Shown here: in pieces, positions 1 to 8,585 of the stretch
Numbering within the stretch: the stretch's first letter is position 1
Layout of the letters: every line of letters starts with the position of its first letter
Assembly (NCBI GenBank): GCA_025351675.1
Contig: JANXVK010000526.1
Span: forward strand, 1-21,837
DNA length: 21,837 bases
Source of the DNA: Rhizobacter sp.
GTDB taxonomy: Bacteria; Pseudomonadota; Gammaproteobacteria; Burkholderiales; Burkholderiaceae_C
Direction of reading: 5' to 3'
Position numbers and translations under genes: made by a program
The notes under the pieces: generated by a model
Seen by the model: only the letters and a program-made list of their open reading frames with translations
Told to the model about the DNA's origin: nothing
Databases searched by the model: none

Positions 1-825
1 GCTCGCACCGCGTGGGCGCCGGCGCGCCTGAAGCAGGCCGACGCGGTGCTCGAATTCATCCGCGGGCGCGGCGCCGTGCACCCGCGCGAGGTCGACCTCC
101 ACTTCGCACACGGCAAGACGACGAACTGGTTCGGCGGCTCGTCGAACGCCAGCACGCAGTTGCTCGACGAAATGCACTACCGCGGCATGCTGCGCGTGGC
201 GCGGCGCGACGGCGGCACGCGCGTCTATGCGGTGCCGGTCCGTGACGCGGGCGACGCGATCGAGCCCGATGCCGCGACCGCTGCGGCGCGGATGGACGCG
301 CTGGTCGACCTCGTCGTCGCCAAGTACGCGCCGCTGCCGTTCGCGACCCTCGGGCACCTCGTCAGCCTGCTCGGCGTCGGCGCGCCGCAGTGGCGAGCCC
401 AACGCGCCGCGACGCTCGCGCGCGCCAAGCACCGGCTCGCACATCAGCGGCTCGACCGGGTCGACTGGTACTGGCCGGCCGCGGAGAAGCCGAATTCCAC
501 GCGATGGCGGCCTGACGACAAAGTGAGATTGCTGACGCCCTTCGACCCGGTCGTCTGGGACCGCCGCCGCTTCGAGCACTTCTGGGGCTGGGCCTACCGT
601 TTCGAGGCCTACACGCCGGCGCCGAAGCGCAAGCTCGGCTACTACGCGCTGCCGCTGTTGTGGCACGACCAAGTGGTCGGCTGGGCCAATGCGAGCGCGA
701 GTGGCGGGGCGCTGGCGGTGAACTTCGGCTACGTCGCCGGCAAGGCGCCACGCGACGCGGCGTTCAGGAGCGGCCTCAGCGACGAGCTCGACCGGATGCG
801 CGGCTTTCTCGGGCTCGACCGCTGA
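1..825 (+). CDS. YcaQ-family (AlkX-like) DNA glycosylase, 3' part
   Basis: The frame is open from base 1, so the 5' end lies outside the window; 274 codons plus TGA are present, against roughly 360-400 residues for full family members. The visible part begins in a winged-helix-like region (KQADAVLEFIRGRGAVHPRE) and runs through NWFGGSSN. It ends with the family's C-terminal block: LLTPFDPVVWDRRRFEHFWG, YRFEAYTPAPKRKLGYYALP, then HDQVVGWANA. From knowledge of the family, E. coli YcaQ/AlkX unhooks DNA interstrand crosslinks and alkylated bases. The catalytic QxQ/QxD region would be N-terminal and cannot be checked here. The gene is convergent with the MFS gene with one base between stop codons. 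The GTG at 46 is only an internal codon. Confidence 0.85.
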   Translation, partial: ARTAWAPARLKQADAVLEFIRGRGAVHPREVDLHFAHGKTTNWFGGSSNASTQLLDEMHYRGMLRVARRDGGTRVYAVPVRDAGDAIEPDAATAAARMDALVDLVVAKYAPLPFATLGHLVSLLGVGAPQWRAQRAATLARAKHRLAHQRLDRVDWYWPAAEKPNSTRWRPDDKVRLLTPFDPVVWDRRRFEHFWGWAYRFEAYTPAPKRKLGYYALPLLWHDQVVGWANASASGGALAVNFGYVAGKAPRDAAFRSGLSDELDRMRGFLGLDR

Positions 826-826
826 C

Positions 827-2050
827 TTACGCGGCGCGTCGATCCAGCGGCTTCTGGCCCCAGGCGATCAGCGCACCGAGCAGCAGCACGCCGGCCGAGA
901 CGGCGAGCCCGCCGCGCAAGCCACCGGCACCGTCGGCGACCCAGCCGACCAGCATCGGGCCGACGATCTGCCCGGCCGCGAACACGATCGTGAACGCGGC
1001 GATGCCGGCCGGCCACGCGCTGGCGGGCTGGTTGTGGCGCACCAGCGGGGTCGTCGAGGCCACGACCGACAGAAAAACGCCGCCGAACAGGATGCCCGAG
1101 GCGAACACCGCGACCGGGTGCGCGCTCAGCACCGGCAGCACGGTCGCGACCGCGAGCAGCGCGTTCAGCAAGCGCATCGCGCCGCCGCCGAGCTGGCGGT
1201 GCAGCAGGCTGGCCCAGACGAACGACGAGCCCAGCACCGCGAGGCCGAGCAGCGCATAGAACACCGTGATCGCGACGCTGCCGAGCTGCTGCTCGCGCAG
1301 CAAGGTGACGACGAAGGTCATGTAGCCGATGTAGCCGAGACCGAACATGAAGTACGACGCGAGGCCGCAGCCGAAGTGCCGCCACTCGAATCGTTCCGAT
1401 GCCGACGGCGGCGCCGCGCGCGCCGGCTCCGTGCCACGCGTCGCGGCCGCGGTGATCGCGGTGGCGATCAGCGCCGCGATGCCGAGTGCGACCCAGGCCC
1501 AGCGCCACGGGTGCGCGCCGGGCAGCGCGCTCAGCTGCGGCACCAGCAGGGCCGAGATCACGATGCCGATGCCGGCGCCGCCGTAGTAGATGCCCAGCAC
1601 GAGGCCGGCCGACGGCGCGGGCCGTGTGCCGTCGATCGGCGCACGCCCGCTGAGCCGCGCCGCTAGCAACCCGCCCGAGACGAAGGTTGCCGCACTCGCG
1701 ATCCCGGTCAGTCCACGCAGCAAATAAAGCGCCGCGTCATCGGTGACCGCGCCGTGCGCGGCCAGCAGCAGGGCCGAGCCGACGCCGCCGGCCAGCAGCG
1801 TGCTGCGCGCGCCGAAGCGCCGCAGCCAGCCGGGCGCGAGCAGCGCGCCGACCAGGTAGCCGGCGGCGTTGACGGTGTTCATCGCGCCGGCCGTGGTGTA
1901 GCTCCAGCCGAGGTCGGCGCGCATCGGCGGCAGCAGCAGCGCGTACGAGAAGCGCGCCAGCCCGAGCGAGACGGCCGCGGCGAGCGCCAGCGCGGCCGCC
2001 ACCGCGAGGATCGACAGCTCGCGGCGCGCGGGCAGAGGTTCGGTGGTCAT
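827..2050 (-). CDS. YbfB/YjiJ-family MFS transporter
   Basis: This encodes a 407-residue inner-membrane protein with about 12 hydrophobic segments. The N-terminus carries the subfamily pattern LGLARFSYALLLPPMRADLG followed by NTVNAAGYLVGALLAP, and a second half-repeat begins near FGCGLASYFMFGLGYIGYMT. Such proteins are proton-driven exporters or importers of unknown substrate. The frame stays open upstream to 2335, but homology starts at the ATG at 2050 (MTTEPLPARRELSILAVAAA), which I take as the start. There is no Shine-Dalgarno sequence; instead TGTGCAAGACT lies 8 nt upstream, the same word found before two other genes. The gene is divergent from the transglutaminase gene and overlaps nothing. 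The substrate cannot be predicted. Confidence 0.85.
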   Translation of the reverse strand: MTTEPLPARRELSILAVAAALALAAAVSLGLARFSYALLLPPMRADLGWSYTTAGAMNTVNAAGYLVGALLAPGWLRRFGARSTLLAGGVGSALLLAAHGAVTDDAALYLLRGLTGIASAATFVSGGLLAARLSGRAPIDGTRPAPSAGLVLGIYYGGAGIGIVISALLVPQLSALPGAHPWRWAWVALGIAALIATAITAAATRGTEPARAAPPSASERFEWRHFGCGLASYFMFGLGYIGYMTFVVTLLREQQLGSVAITVFYALLGLAVLGSSFVWASLLHRQLGGGAMRLLNALLAVATVLPVLSAHPVAVFASGILFGGVFLSVVASTTPLVRHNQPASAWPAGIAAFTIVFAAGQIVGPMLVGWVADGAGGLRGGLAVSAGVLLLGALIAWGQKPLDRRAA

Positions 2051-2058
2051 GGGCGCGC

Positions 2059-2069
2059 AGTCTTGCACA
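2059..2069 (-). promoter_or_regulatory. TGTGCAAGACT box before MFS gene (candidate leaderless -10 region)
   Basis: TGTGCAAGACT on the minus strand ends 8 nt before the ATG at 2050, which has no Shine-Dalgarno sequence. Its continuation, AGACTGCGCGC, is also shared exactly with the sequence in front of cca. The role as a promoter is inferred from position and recurrence only. Confidence 0.35.
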
Positions 2070-2213
2070 AGCGCGGTGCGCGATGCTTCGGGCCGCGACG
2101 AATGATGCGCGCTTGTCCTACCGGCGCCTGCGCCGCGCGCCGGTTGCCGCGCAGCGACGGAAGGCATTGAATGCTCGTCGTTGTACTGTGCACCGAATCC
2201 TTCCGAGCTGACC

Positions 2214-3080
2214 ATGTTCGATACCGCCACCCTGAACACCCCGATCGCCAGCACCGCGCCGCCGCGAGCGACAGCACCTGCATCGCCGCGCAGCCAAACC
2301 TTCGACATCGATTGCACGCTGTCGTACCAAGTCAACGGGCCGAGCGACTTTCTGTTCCAGATTCACGCGCTGGACGGCATGGATCAACAAGTGCTCAACG
2401 AATCGCTGGTGATCACGCCGCCGCTGCCGCAGCACATCTATGCCGACCCGACGCTGCACCACCGCTTTCTGCGCCTGCACGCCGACGCCGGCCGGCTCGA
2501 GCTGAAGTACACGGCGCGCGTGCTGCGCACGCCGCTGCCGGTCGACCTGAACGCGCTGGAAGTGCCGATCGCCGAGTTGCCCGACGCGCTGATGCACAAC
2601 CTGAACCCGACGCGCTACTGCGAGTCCGACCACCTCGGTCAAGCCGCACAGAAGATCTTTGCCGACCTGCCGCGCGGCTACGCGCGGGTGCAGAGCGTGG
2701 TCGACTGGATCCACGCCAACGTCGAGTACCGCGTCGGCTCATCGCAAGCGACCACCACCGCGCGCGACGTGTTCGTGCAGCGCGCCGGCGTCTGCCGCGA
2801 TTTCGCGCACCTCGGTGTGACGTTTTGCCGCGCGCTGAACATCCCGGCGCGGCTGGTCGTCGGCTACGCCAACTTCGACGAGCCGCCGCCCGACTTCCAC
2901 GCCGTGTTCGAGGCTTGGATCGGCGGGCGCTGGGTGATGTTCGATGCGACGCGCATGTCGCCGATCGACGAGCTGGTGCGCGTCGCCACCGGCCGCGATG
3001 CCAAGGACGTGGCCTTCGCCACGATTTTCGGTCCGGCCACGATGACGGCGATGAGTCCGGTGATCAAGCAGGTCGGCTGA
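2214..3080 (+). CDS. Transglutaminase-like cysteine protease family protein
   Basis: The 288-residue product has a bacterial transglutaminase N-terminal beta region (about residues 25-110) and a transglutaminase/protease-like core. The catalytic triad is visible: Cys194 in GVCRDFAHLG, His229 in PDFHAVFEAW and Asp244 in WVMFDATR. There is no signal peptide or membrane segment, so it is probably cytoplasmic. Relatives are usually proteases or amidases rather than true transglutaminases, and the substrate is unknown. An in-frame TTG lies upstream at 2181, but the ATG at 2214 is preferred because the family N-terminus follows and the upstream codons look non-coding. The stop falls 3 bp before the stop of the convergent HAD gene. 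Confidence 0.85.
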   Translation: MFDTATLNTPIASTAPPRATAPASPRSQTFDIDCTLSYQVNGPSDFLFQIHALDGMDQQVLNESLVITPPLPQHIYADPTLHHRFLRLHADAGRLELKYTARVLRTPLPVDLNALEVPIAELPDALMHNLNPTRYCESDHLGQAAQKIFADLPRGYARVQSVVDWIHANVEYRVGSSQATTTARDVFVQRAGVCRDFAHLGVTFCRALNIPARLVVGYANFDEPPPDFHAVFEAWIGGRWVMFDATRMSPIDELVRVATGRDAKDVAFATIFGPATMTAMSPVIKQVG

Positions 3081-3083
3081 CCC

Positions 3084-3896
3084 TCAGCGCAGCCTGAGCA
3101 GGCGCGCGGCCACCTCGGCGAAACCGGCGCCACGTGCACCTTTCGTCAGGTAGCTGGGCCAAGTCGTCAGCACGCTGCCGAAATCCATCAGGTTGGCGAC
3201 GCCGACACTGAGCGGAAAGTGCCCGAACATCAACTGGTCGTTGGTCGAATCGCCGACATAGACCCAGCGGTCGCGTTCCGTTTCGAGATCACGCTGCAGC
3301 AGCCGCTCCACGATCCAGCGCGCGCCACTGAGTTTGGTGTGCGCGCCGAACCAGCCGTTGACGTGGATCGAGCTGACGGTGGCGTTCATGCCCGCGTCGC
3401 GCATCACCGCGACCACCGCGTCGATCTGCGATTGCGAGAGACGCGCGAACTCGGCGTGGTCGATCGCGATGTCGGTGACGCGGCTGGCGCTGTCTTGCGC
3501 GAGCGTCGCGCCGGGCACTTCGCGCAACACGCGCGCCGCGACCTCACGCAACCGTTGCGCGTTGCCGGCGCGTGTGGCGGCGTCTTGCGCGTATTCGATG
3601 GCGAGTGAGCCCGCCTCTCCGAACAGCCCGACGGCGCCGTTCTCGGCCACGATCGCGTCGATCGGCCAAGCGTGCGCGAACGGCTCGCTCCAGCCCATCG
3701 GGCGGCCGGTGATCGCGATGACGGGCAGACCCGCGGCTTTCAAGGCGCCGAGCGCGCTCAGCGCGTCGGCGGTGATTGCGCCGGTGGTCGTCAAAGTGTC
3801 GTCGATGTCGGTCAGTACGCCGATCACGCTGCTGGCCGCGGCGTCGGGCAGTTCGCCCCAAGGTTGGGCACGCATTGCGAGAGAAGTCACGGTCAT
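3084..3896 (-). CDS. HAD-IIB family hydrolase (Cof/MPGP-like phosphatase)
   Basis: This 270-residue protein has all four HAD motifs. Motif I is [12 protein letters not shown] with nucleophile Asp30 and acid/base Asp32. Motif II is AITGRP, the motif III lysine lies in AHTKLSGA, and motif IV is [14 protein letters not shown]2B-type cap lies between motifs II and III (about residues 75-195). Relatives are sugar-phosphate or mannosyl-3-phosphoglycerate phosphatases; the exact substrate cannot be read. The gene is divergent from the ahcY operon, so its promoter region abuts the riboswitch promoter. No Shine-Dalgarno sequence precedes the ATG at 3896; TGTGCAAGACT sits 7 nt upstream. An alternative ATG lies at 3875. 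Confidence 0.85.
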   Translation of the reverse strand: MTVTSLAMRAQPWGELPDAAASSVIGVLTDIDDTLTTTGAITADALSALGALKAAGLPVIAITGRPMGWSEPFAHAWPIDAIVAENGAVGLFGEAGSLAIEYAQDAATRAGNAQRLREVAARVLREVPGATLAQDSASRVTDIAIDHAEFARLSQSQIDAVVAVMRDAGMNATVSSIHVNGWFGAHTKLSGARWIVERLLQRDLETERDRWVYVGDSTNDQLMFGHFPLSVGVANLMDFGSVLTTWPSYLTKGARGAGFAEVAARLLRLR

Positions 3897-3903
3897 GCCG
3901 GCA

Positions 3904-3914
3904 AGTCTTGCACA
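3904..3914 (-). promoter_or_regulatory. TGTGCAAGACT box before HAD gene (candidate leaderless -10 region)
   Basis: Read on the minus strand, TGTGCAAGACT ends 7 nt before the ATG at 3896. The same 11-mer occurs 8 nt before the MFS start and 5 nt before the tfoX-like start. If AAGACT is a diverged -10 hexamer, transcription would begin at or next to the start codon. No convincing -35 element is visible here. Confidence 0.35.
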
Positions 3915-3942
3915 GGCTTCTGCGCGACTTCGGCGCGCCGAC

Positions 3943-3948
3943 TACAAT
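3943..3948 (+). promoter_or_regulatory. Candidate -10 box of the ahcY operon
   Basis: TACAAT differs from the sigma-70 -10 consensus by one base and stands out in GC-rich surroundings. It would place the transcription start near 3955, a few bases before the first paired base of the SAH riboswitch at 3960. No good -35 hexamer sits 16-18 nt upstream; TTGCAC at 3908-3913 is too far away (29 nt spacer). Confidence 0.55.
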
Positions 3949-3959
3949 TCGAGAACTTT

Positions 3960-4040
3960 CCGAGGAGCGTTGCAAGGTCCACCCCGCGTGGCCCCAGGCT
4001 CGGAATGCGCGGATTGAAACCGCGTGCAACCGCGCTCACC
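3960..4040 (+). promoter_or_regulatory. SAH riboswitch aptamer upstream of ahcY
   Basis: The conserved SAH-riboswitch blocks are visible in order: CCGAGGAGCGTTGCAA at 3960, CCCAGGCTCGG ending at 4003, and GCGCTCACC ending at 4040. Pairings I can draw are P1 GAGCG (3965-3969) with CGCTC (4033-4037), TTGC (3970-3973) with GCAA (4026-4029), a variable hairpin CCAC/GTGG (3979-3991), hairpin CGCGG/CCGCG (4008-4024), and the pseudoknot CCGAG (3960-3964) with CTCGG (3999-4003). This matches the known family (Rfam SAH_riboswitch), which binds S-adenosylhomocysteine and switches ahcY on when SAH accumulates. The gene it precedes encodes SAH hydrolase, as expected. Confidence 0.93.
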
Positions 4041-4065
4041 CGCACGATTCGACCTCGTGGGTGAG
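4035..4065 (+). promoter_or_regulatory. Expression-platform hairpin of the SAH riboswitch
   Basis: CTCACCC (4035-4041) pairs with GGGTGAG (4059-4065), and after a two-base bulge ACGA (4044-4047) pairs with TCGT (4055-4058). The left arm shares 4035-4037 with the 3' strand of aptamer helix P1, so the two structures exclude each other. A short T-run (4073-4076) follows about 8 nt after the stem, so it resembles a weak terminator. The model is that SAH binding holds the P1 strand, prevents this hairpin and allows read-through. The ahcY Shine-Dalgarno GGAG (4111-4114) lies outside it. Confidence 0.6.
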
Positions 4066-4120
4066 TTCCAACTTTTCCCCCAGTGTCCGCGTGCGGGTTC
4101 CTCAATTTTTGGAGCCCGAT

Positions 4121-5559
<1,439 letters not shown>

Positions 5560-5560
<1 letters not shown>

Positions 5561-6318
5561 TGCGCGCTGATCAGCTACTCGTGCAGCGGTCATTGGCGCC
5601 CACGCGATCGGCCGCGCAACGGCTGATCGACGCCGGCGCCGTGCGCTGGCTCGGCCCGAAGGGCTGGGCCGTGCCGCGCAAGGCGGGCGAAGACCTGCCG
5701 GAGGCTTGCCAGATCGAGGTCACCGACGATTCGGAGCTGCGCTTCGTGTCGCGCGGCGGGCTCAAGCTCGAAGCGGCGCTGGCGCAGTGCGCGATCGAGG
5801 TCGAGGGCATGAACTGCCTCGATGTCGGTCAGAGCACCGGTGGCTTCACCGATGTGCTCTTGCAGCGCGGCGCGGCGCGTGTCGTGGGCCTCGATGTCGG
5901 GCGCGCACAGCTTGCGGCCTCGCTGGCGGGCGATGCACGGGTGGTCTCACATGAAGGCCTGAACGCGCGCGACGTAGCGGGTTCGCAGTTCGAGCAGGAC
6001 GAGCCGCTGCATTCGTTCGAAATCGTCGTCGCCGACCTGTCGTTCATCTCGCTGACGCACCTGCTGCCGACGATCGCGACCTACCTCGCGCCGAACGGCC
6101 ACGCGGTGCTGCTCGTGAAGCCGCAGTTCGAACTTCAGCCGGTCGACATCGGCAAGGGCGGGATGGTGAAGGATGCGGCGAGCTACCCGCGCGTCGAGCA
6201 GCGCATTCGTGACGCGTGCGCCGAACTGAAACTGACCGTGCGTGACTATTTCGCCAGCGCCATCGAGGGTGGCGACGGCAACAAGGAATTCTTTGTGTGG
6301 GCCGTGCCGACCGCATGA
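5560..6318 (+). CDS. TlyA-family rRNA (cytidine-2'-O)-methyltransferase
   Basis: This 252-residue protein has an N-terminal S4 RNA-binding domain (about 1-60, MRADQLLVQRSLAPTRSAAQ) and an FtsJ-like SAM-dependent domain. Visible motifs are SRGGLKLEAAL, the SAM-binding DVGQSTGGFTDVLLQRGA, VVADLSFISL, and LLVKPQFE with catalytic Lys. TlyA enzymes methylate 2'-OH of cytidines in 16S/23S rRNA; some homologues were annotated as haemolysins. The ATG overlaps the ahcY stop (TGATG), indicating translational coupling. The reaction yields SAH, the substrate of the upstream gene product. Target site is not predictable. Confidence 0.88.
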
Positions 6319-6333
6319 CAAGGACGTGACGAC

Positions 6334-7170
6334 GTGAGCCAACCGAATCCCCCGATCAGCCTCGAGTTCTTCCCGCCGAAAACGCCCGCGGGCGTAACCA
6401 AGCTGGCCGCGGTGCGACAGCAGCTCTACGGCCTGAAGCCGCAGTTCTGCTCGGTCACCTACGGCGCCGGTGGCTCGACGCAGGACGGCACCTTCGCGGC
6501 GGTCAAGGCGATCATCGAAGAAGGCTTCGAGGCCGCGCCGCACTTCTCGTGCATCGGCGCGAGCAAGGAGTCGATCCGCGCGAAGCTGGCCGAGTTCAAG
6601 GTGCACGGCATCCGCCGCATCGTCGCGCTGCGCGGCGATCTGCCGAGCGGCTACGGCGGCAGCAACGGCGAGTTTCATTACGCGAGCGACCTGGTCGCGT
6701 TCATCCGCGCCGAGACCGGCGACAACTTCCACATCGAGGTCGCCGCCTACCCCGAGATGCACCCGCAATCGCGTTCGCCGCAGGCCGACCTGCAGGCCTA
6801 CGTGGCGAAGGTGAAGGCTGGCGCGAGTTCGGCGCTGACGCAGATGTTCTTCAACGCCGATGCGTACTTCCGCTTCGTCGACGAAGCGCGCGCGCTGGGC
6901 GCCGAGGTGCCGGTCGTGCCCGGCATCATGCCGATCACGAACGCGAGCGGCATCATCCGCTTCGCCGACAGTTGCGGCGCCGACATGCCACGCTGGATCC
7001 GCCTGCGCTTGCAGGGCTTCGGCGACGATGCCGAGTCGATCAAGGCGTTCGGGCTCGACGTGATCGCGATGCTGTGCGATCAGCTGCGTGCCGGCGGCGC
7101 GCCGGGGCTGCACTTCTACACGATGAACCAGAGCGTGGCGACGCTGGAGTTGATGCGGCGGTTGGGCTGA
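6334..7170 (+). CDS. metF: Methylenetetrahydrofolate reductase
   Basis: The 278-residue FAD-dependent TIM-barrel enzyme reduces 5,10-methylene-THF to 5-methyl-THF, the methyl donor for homocysteine remethylation. Motifs: EFFPPKT with the catalytic Glu, CSVTYGAGGS, VALRGDLP, EVAAYPEMHPQS, ALTQMFFNADAYFRF, VPGIMPITN, GLHFYTMNQS. Length matches short bacterial MetF. The start is a GTG at 6334 with AAGGA (6320-6324) 9 nt upstream; 15 bp separate it from tlyA. It uses folate-borne carbon to regenerate methionine from the homocysteine made by AhcY, so co-control by the SAH riboswitch makes sense. It is convergent with a 5-FCL gene 13 bp away. Confidence 0.96.
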   Translation: MSQPNPPISLEFFPPKTPAGVTKLAAVRQQLYGLKPQFCSVTYGAGGSTQDGTFAAVKAIIEEGFEAAPHFSCIGASKESIRAKLAEFKVHGIRRIVALRGDLPSGYGGSNGEFHYASDLVAFIRAETGDNFHIEVAAYPEMHPQSRSPQADLQAYVAKVKAGASSALTQMFFNADAYFRFVDEARALGAEVPVVPGIMPITNASGIIRFADSCGADMPRWIRLRLQGFGDDAESIKAFGLDVIAMLCDQLRAGGAPGLHFYTMNQSVATLELMRRLG

Positions 7171-7183
7171 GCGACCGCCGCGG

Positions 7184-7765
7184 CTACGGCCGCTCCCACA
7201 TCACGCCGTCTTCGGTCAGCATCGCGTCGAGCTGCACGTCCATCGGGCCCGAGCGCAGCATCGGCAGGAATCCATGCGTGAAGCTGACGCCCACGGTCAC
7301 CGGCCGCGGCGACAGCGACGACAAGGTGCGGTCGAAGAACCCGCCGCCGTAGCCGAGCCGCACGCCACCCGGGCCAAAGCCGAGGCACGGCACCACCAGG
7401 ATTTCAGGCGCGAATTCTTCGGTGTCTTTCGGCTTCGAGATGTCGTAGGCGTCGAGTTCCATCGCGCATCCCGGGTACCAGACGTGAAAGCGCAGCTGAC
7501 CGGTTTCGCGATCGGCCACCGGCAGGCCGATCCGACGCGTCGCCTCTTCGGGCGCACCTTCGGTCCAGCGGTACAAGGCGGGCAGCGGGTCGAACTCGCC
7601 CTTGATCGGCCAGTAGGCGCCGATCGTGTTCTCGCGCCGGCCGACCAGCCACACACGCAGCGCATGTTGCAGCTGCACCGCGCGTTCCAGGCGGTCGGTC
7701 AGCGCGAGGCGCGCTTTGATCAGTTTGCTTCGCAAGGCGGCGCGGTCGGGCGCGGATGGCTGCAT
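7184..7765 (-). CDS. 5-formyltetrahydrofolate cyclo-ligase, copy 1
   Basis: A 193-residue protein of the 5-FCL (methenyl-THF synthetase) family, which converts 5-formyl-THF to 5,10-methenyl-THF with ATP. Seen: N-terminal basic helix (AALRSKLIKARLALTDRLER), TIGAYWPIKGEFDPLPAL, ILVVPCLGFGPGG and the nucleotide-binding VRLGYGGGFFDRTL, then PMDVQLDAMLTEDG. The ATG at 7765 has GGAG 5 nt upstream on the minus strand, so the longer open frame is not used. It is divergent from the tfoX-like gene and convergent with metF, keeping folate one-carbon genes together. A second family member lies at 9557-10138. Confidence 0.9.
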   Translation of the reverse strand: MQPSAPDRAALRSKLIKARLALTDRLERAVQLQHALRVWLVGRRENTIGAYWPIKGEFDPLPALYRWTEGAPEEATRRIGLPVADRETGQLRFHVWYPGCAMELDAYDISKPKDTEEFAPEILVVPCLGFGPGGVRLGYGGGFFDRTLSSLSPRPVTVGVSFTHGFLPMLRSGPMDVQLDAMLTEDGVMWERP

Positions 7766-7800
7766 GCAGGCTCCGTCGGGGTTGAGGTTCGCGCTGCCAT

Positions 7801-7811
7801 TGTGCAAGACT
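7801..7811 (+). promoter_or_regulatory. TGTGCAAGACT box before tfoX-like gene (candidate leaderless promoter)
   Basis: TGTGCAAGACT ends 5 nt before the ATG at 7817 and there is no Shine-Dalgarno sequence. A possible -35 hexamer TTGAGG lies 18 nt upstream of AAGACT. This is the third exact copy of the 11-mer directly before a start codon in the window. Confidence 0.4.
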
Positions 7812-7816
7812 GCACC

Positions 7817-8242
7817 ATGGCTGCTGCCCTCAACGAATTCGTCGCGCGCTGCGCGGAGTTGCTGAGCCCGCTCGGCGCCGTGCGCACGCGCCGCATGTTC
7901 GGCGGCCACGGCTTCTACATCGACGAGCTGTTCGTCCCGTTGATCGCCGACGAGCGCCTGTATTTGAAGGCTGATGCGCTCACGCGATCGGCCTTCGAGG
8001 GCGCCGGCTGCACGCCATTCACCTTCGAGAAGGCGCGCGGCGACACCGTCGAGGCGGTGGCGACAAGCTACTTCAGCGCGCCCGAAGATGCCATGGAGTC
8101 GCCGCCGTTGATGCAGCCCTGGGCGCGGCTCGCACTGGCCGCGGCACTGCGCGCGAGGGCGACGAAGCCTTTCGCGACCAAGCCGGTCAGAAAGGCCAGG
8201 CCGCGCAAGGGCGCTTCGGCCAAGGCGTCGACGAAGCTCTGA
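7817..8242 (+). CDS. TfoX/Sxy N-terminal-domain protein
   Basis: This 141-residue protein carries a TfoX/Sxy N-terminal domain: FVARCAELLSPLG, then RRMFGGHGFYIDELFVPLIA, LYLKAD, and YFSAPEDAMESPPLMQPWAR. It lacks the separate C-terminal TfoX domain and ends in a Lys/Arg-rich tail (from about residue 110). Full-length Sxy is a competence co-activator in Gammaproteobacteria; single-domain proteins like this one have no established function. The frame is open far upstream, but homology begins at ATG 7817. Its last 175 bp are antisense to the 3' end of the DUF2917 gene. Confidence 0.85.
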   Translation: MAAALNEFVARCAELLSPLGAVRTRRMFGGHGFYIDELFVPLIADERLYLKADALTRSAFEGAGCTPFTFEKARGDTVEAVATSYFSAPEDAMESPPLMQPWARLALAAALRARATKPFATKPVRKARPRKGASAKASTKL

Positions 8243-8481
8243 CGCCGCGGGTACCAGCGCACCGTCGCCGCGCTGCCTGTGTCGGCCGATTCGATCACCG
8301 CGTTCTCGTTGACCGCGAGGCGGATCTTCTGGCCGGGCTCGACGACGTGATCGCCGAGGTCGCCGTCGCGCGTCAGCCAGACGCGCCCGTCGACCACCAC
8401 CAAGTCACCGCCGAGGCGACCGAGGTGCAGGGCCTCTCCGGTGGCGAGGCGTTGAACGGTCCGGTTCGATCGCGCATTCAT
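8068..8481 (-). CDS. DUF2917-domain protein
   Basis: A 137-residue protein with a DUF2917 region (about 10-80): LHLGRLGGDLVVVDGRVWLT, GDLGDHVVEPGQKIRL, ATVRWYPRR. A helical C-terminus follows (LAFLTGLVAKGFVALARSAA, then SRAQGCINGGDSMASSGALK). The domain has a small cupin-like look, but its function is unknown. Two adjacent ATGs (8484, 8481) follow AGGAG (8489-8493); 8481 gives the better 7-nt spacing. It is divergent from the LysR gene, a frequent pairing in Burkholderiales that suggests regulation by that LysR. The 3' end overlaps the tfoX-like gene antisense. Confidence 0.75.
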   Translation of the reverse strand: MNARSNRTVQRLATGEALHLGRLGGDLVVVDGRVWLTRDGDLGDHVVEPGQKIRLAVNENAVIESADTGSAATVRWYPRRQSFVDALAEAPLRGLAFLTGLVAKGFVALARSAAASASRAQGCINGGDSMASSGALK

Positions 8482-8585
8482 CATCAATCTCCTGTATTTG
8501 CTGTGACTATCATCGGTGTTGTGGGCGGGAGAATCCAATGAAAACCAGGTCGTCGATTGATGCGGATTTGTTATGAGTGGGGCGC

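Noticed and set aside
3776..4120. N-terminal extension of ahcY in an open frame
   Set aside because: The stretch overlaps the riboswitch and the divergent HAD gene; the family N-terminus and Shine-Dalgarno sequence fit ATG 4121.
7171..7193. Short hairpin GCGGC-TACG-GCCGC between metF and 5-FCL copy 1 as a bidirectional terminator
   Set aside because: Only five base pairs, overlaps the minus-strand coding end, and no T-run on either side.
8485..8585. LysR operator (T-N11-A type) in the divergent gap
   Set aside because: ATCAT/ATTGAT half-sites can be drawn, but several equally weak alternatives exist. I cannot support one site.
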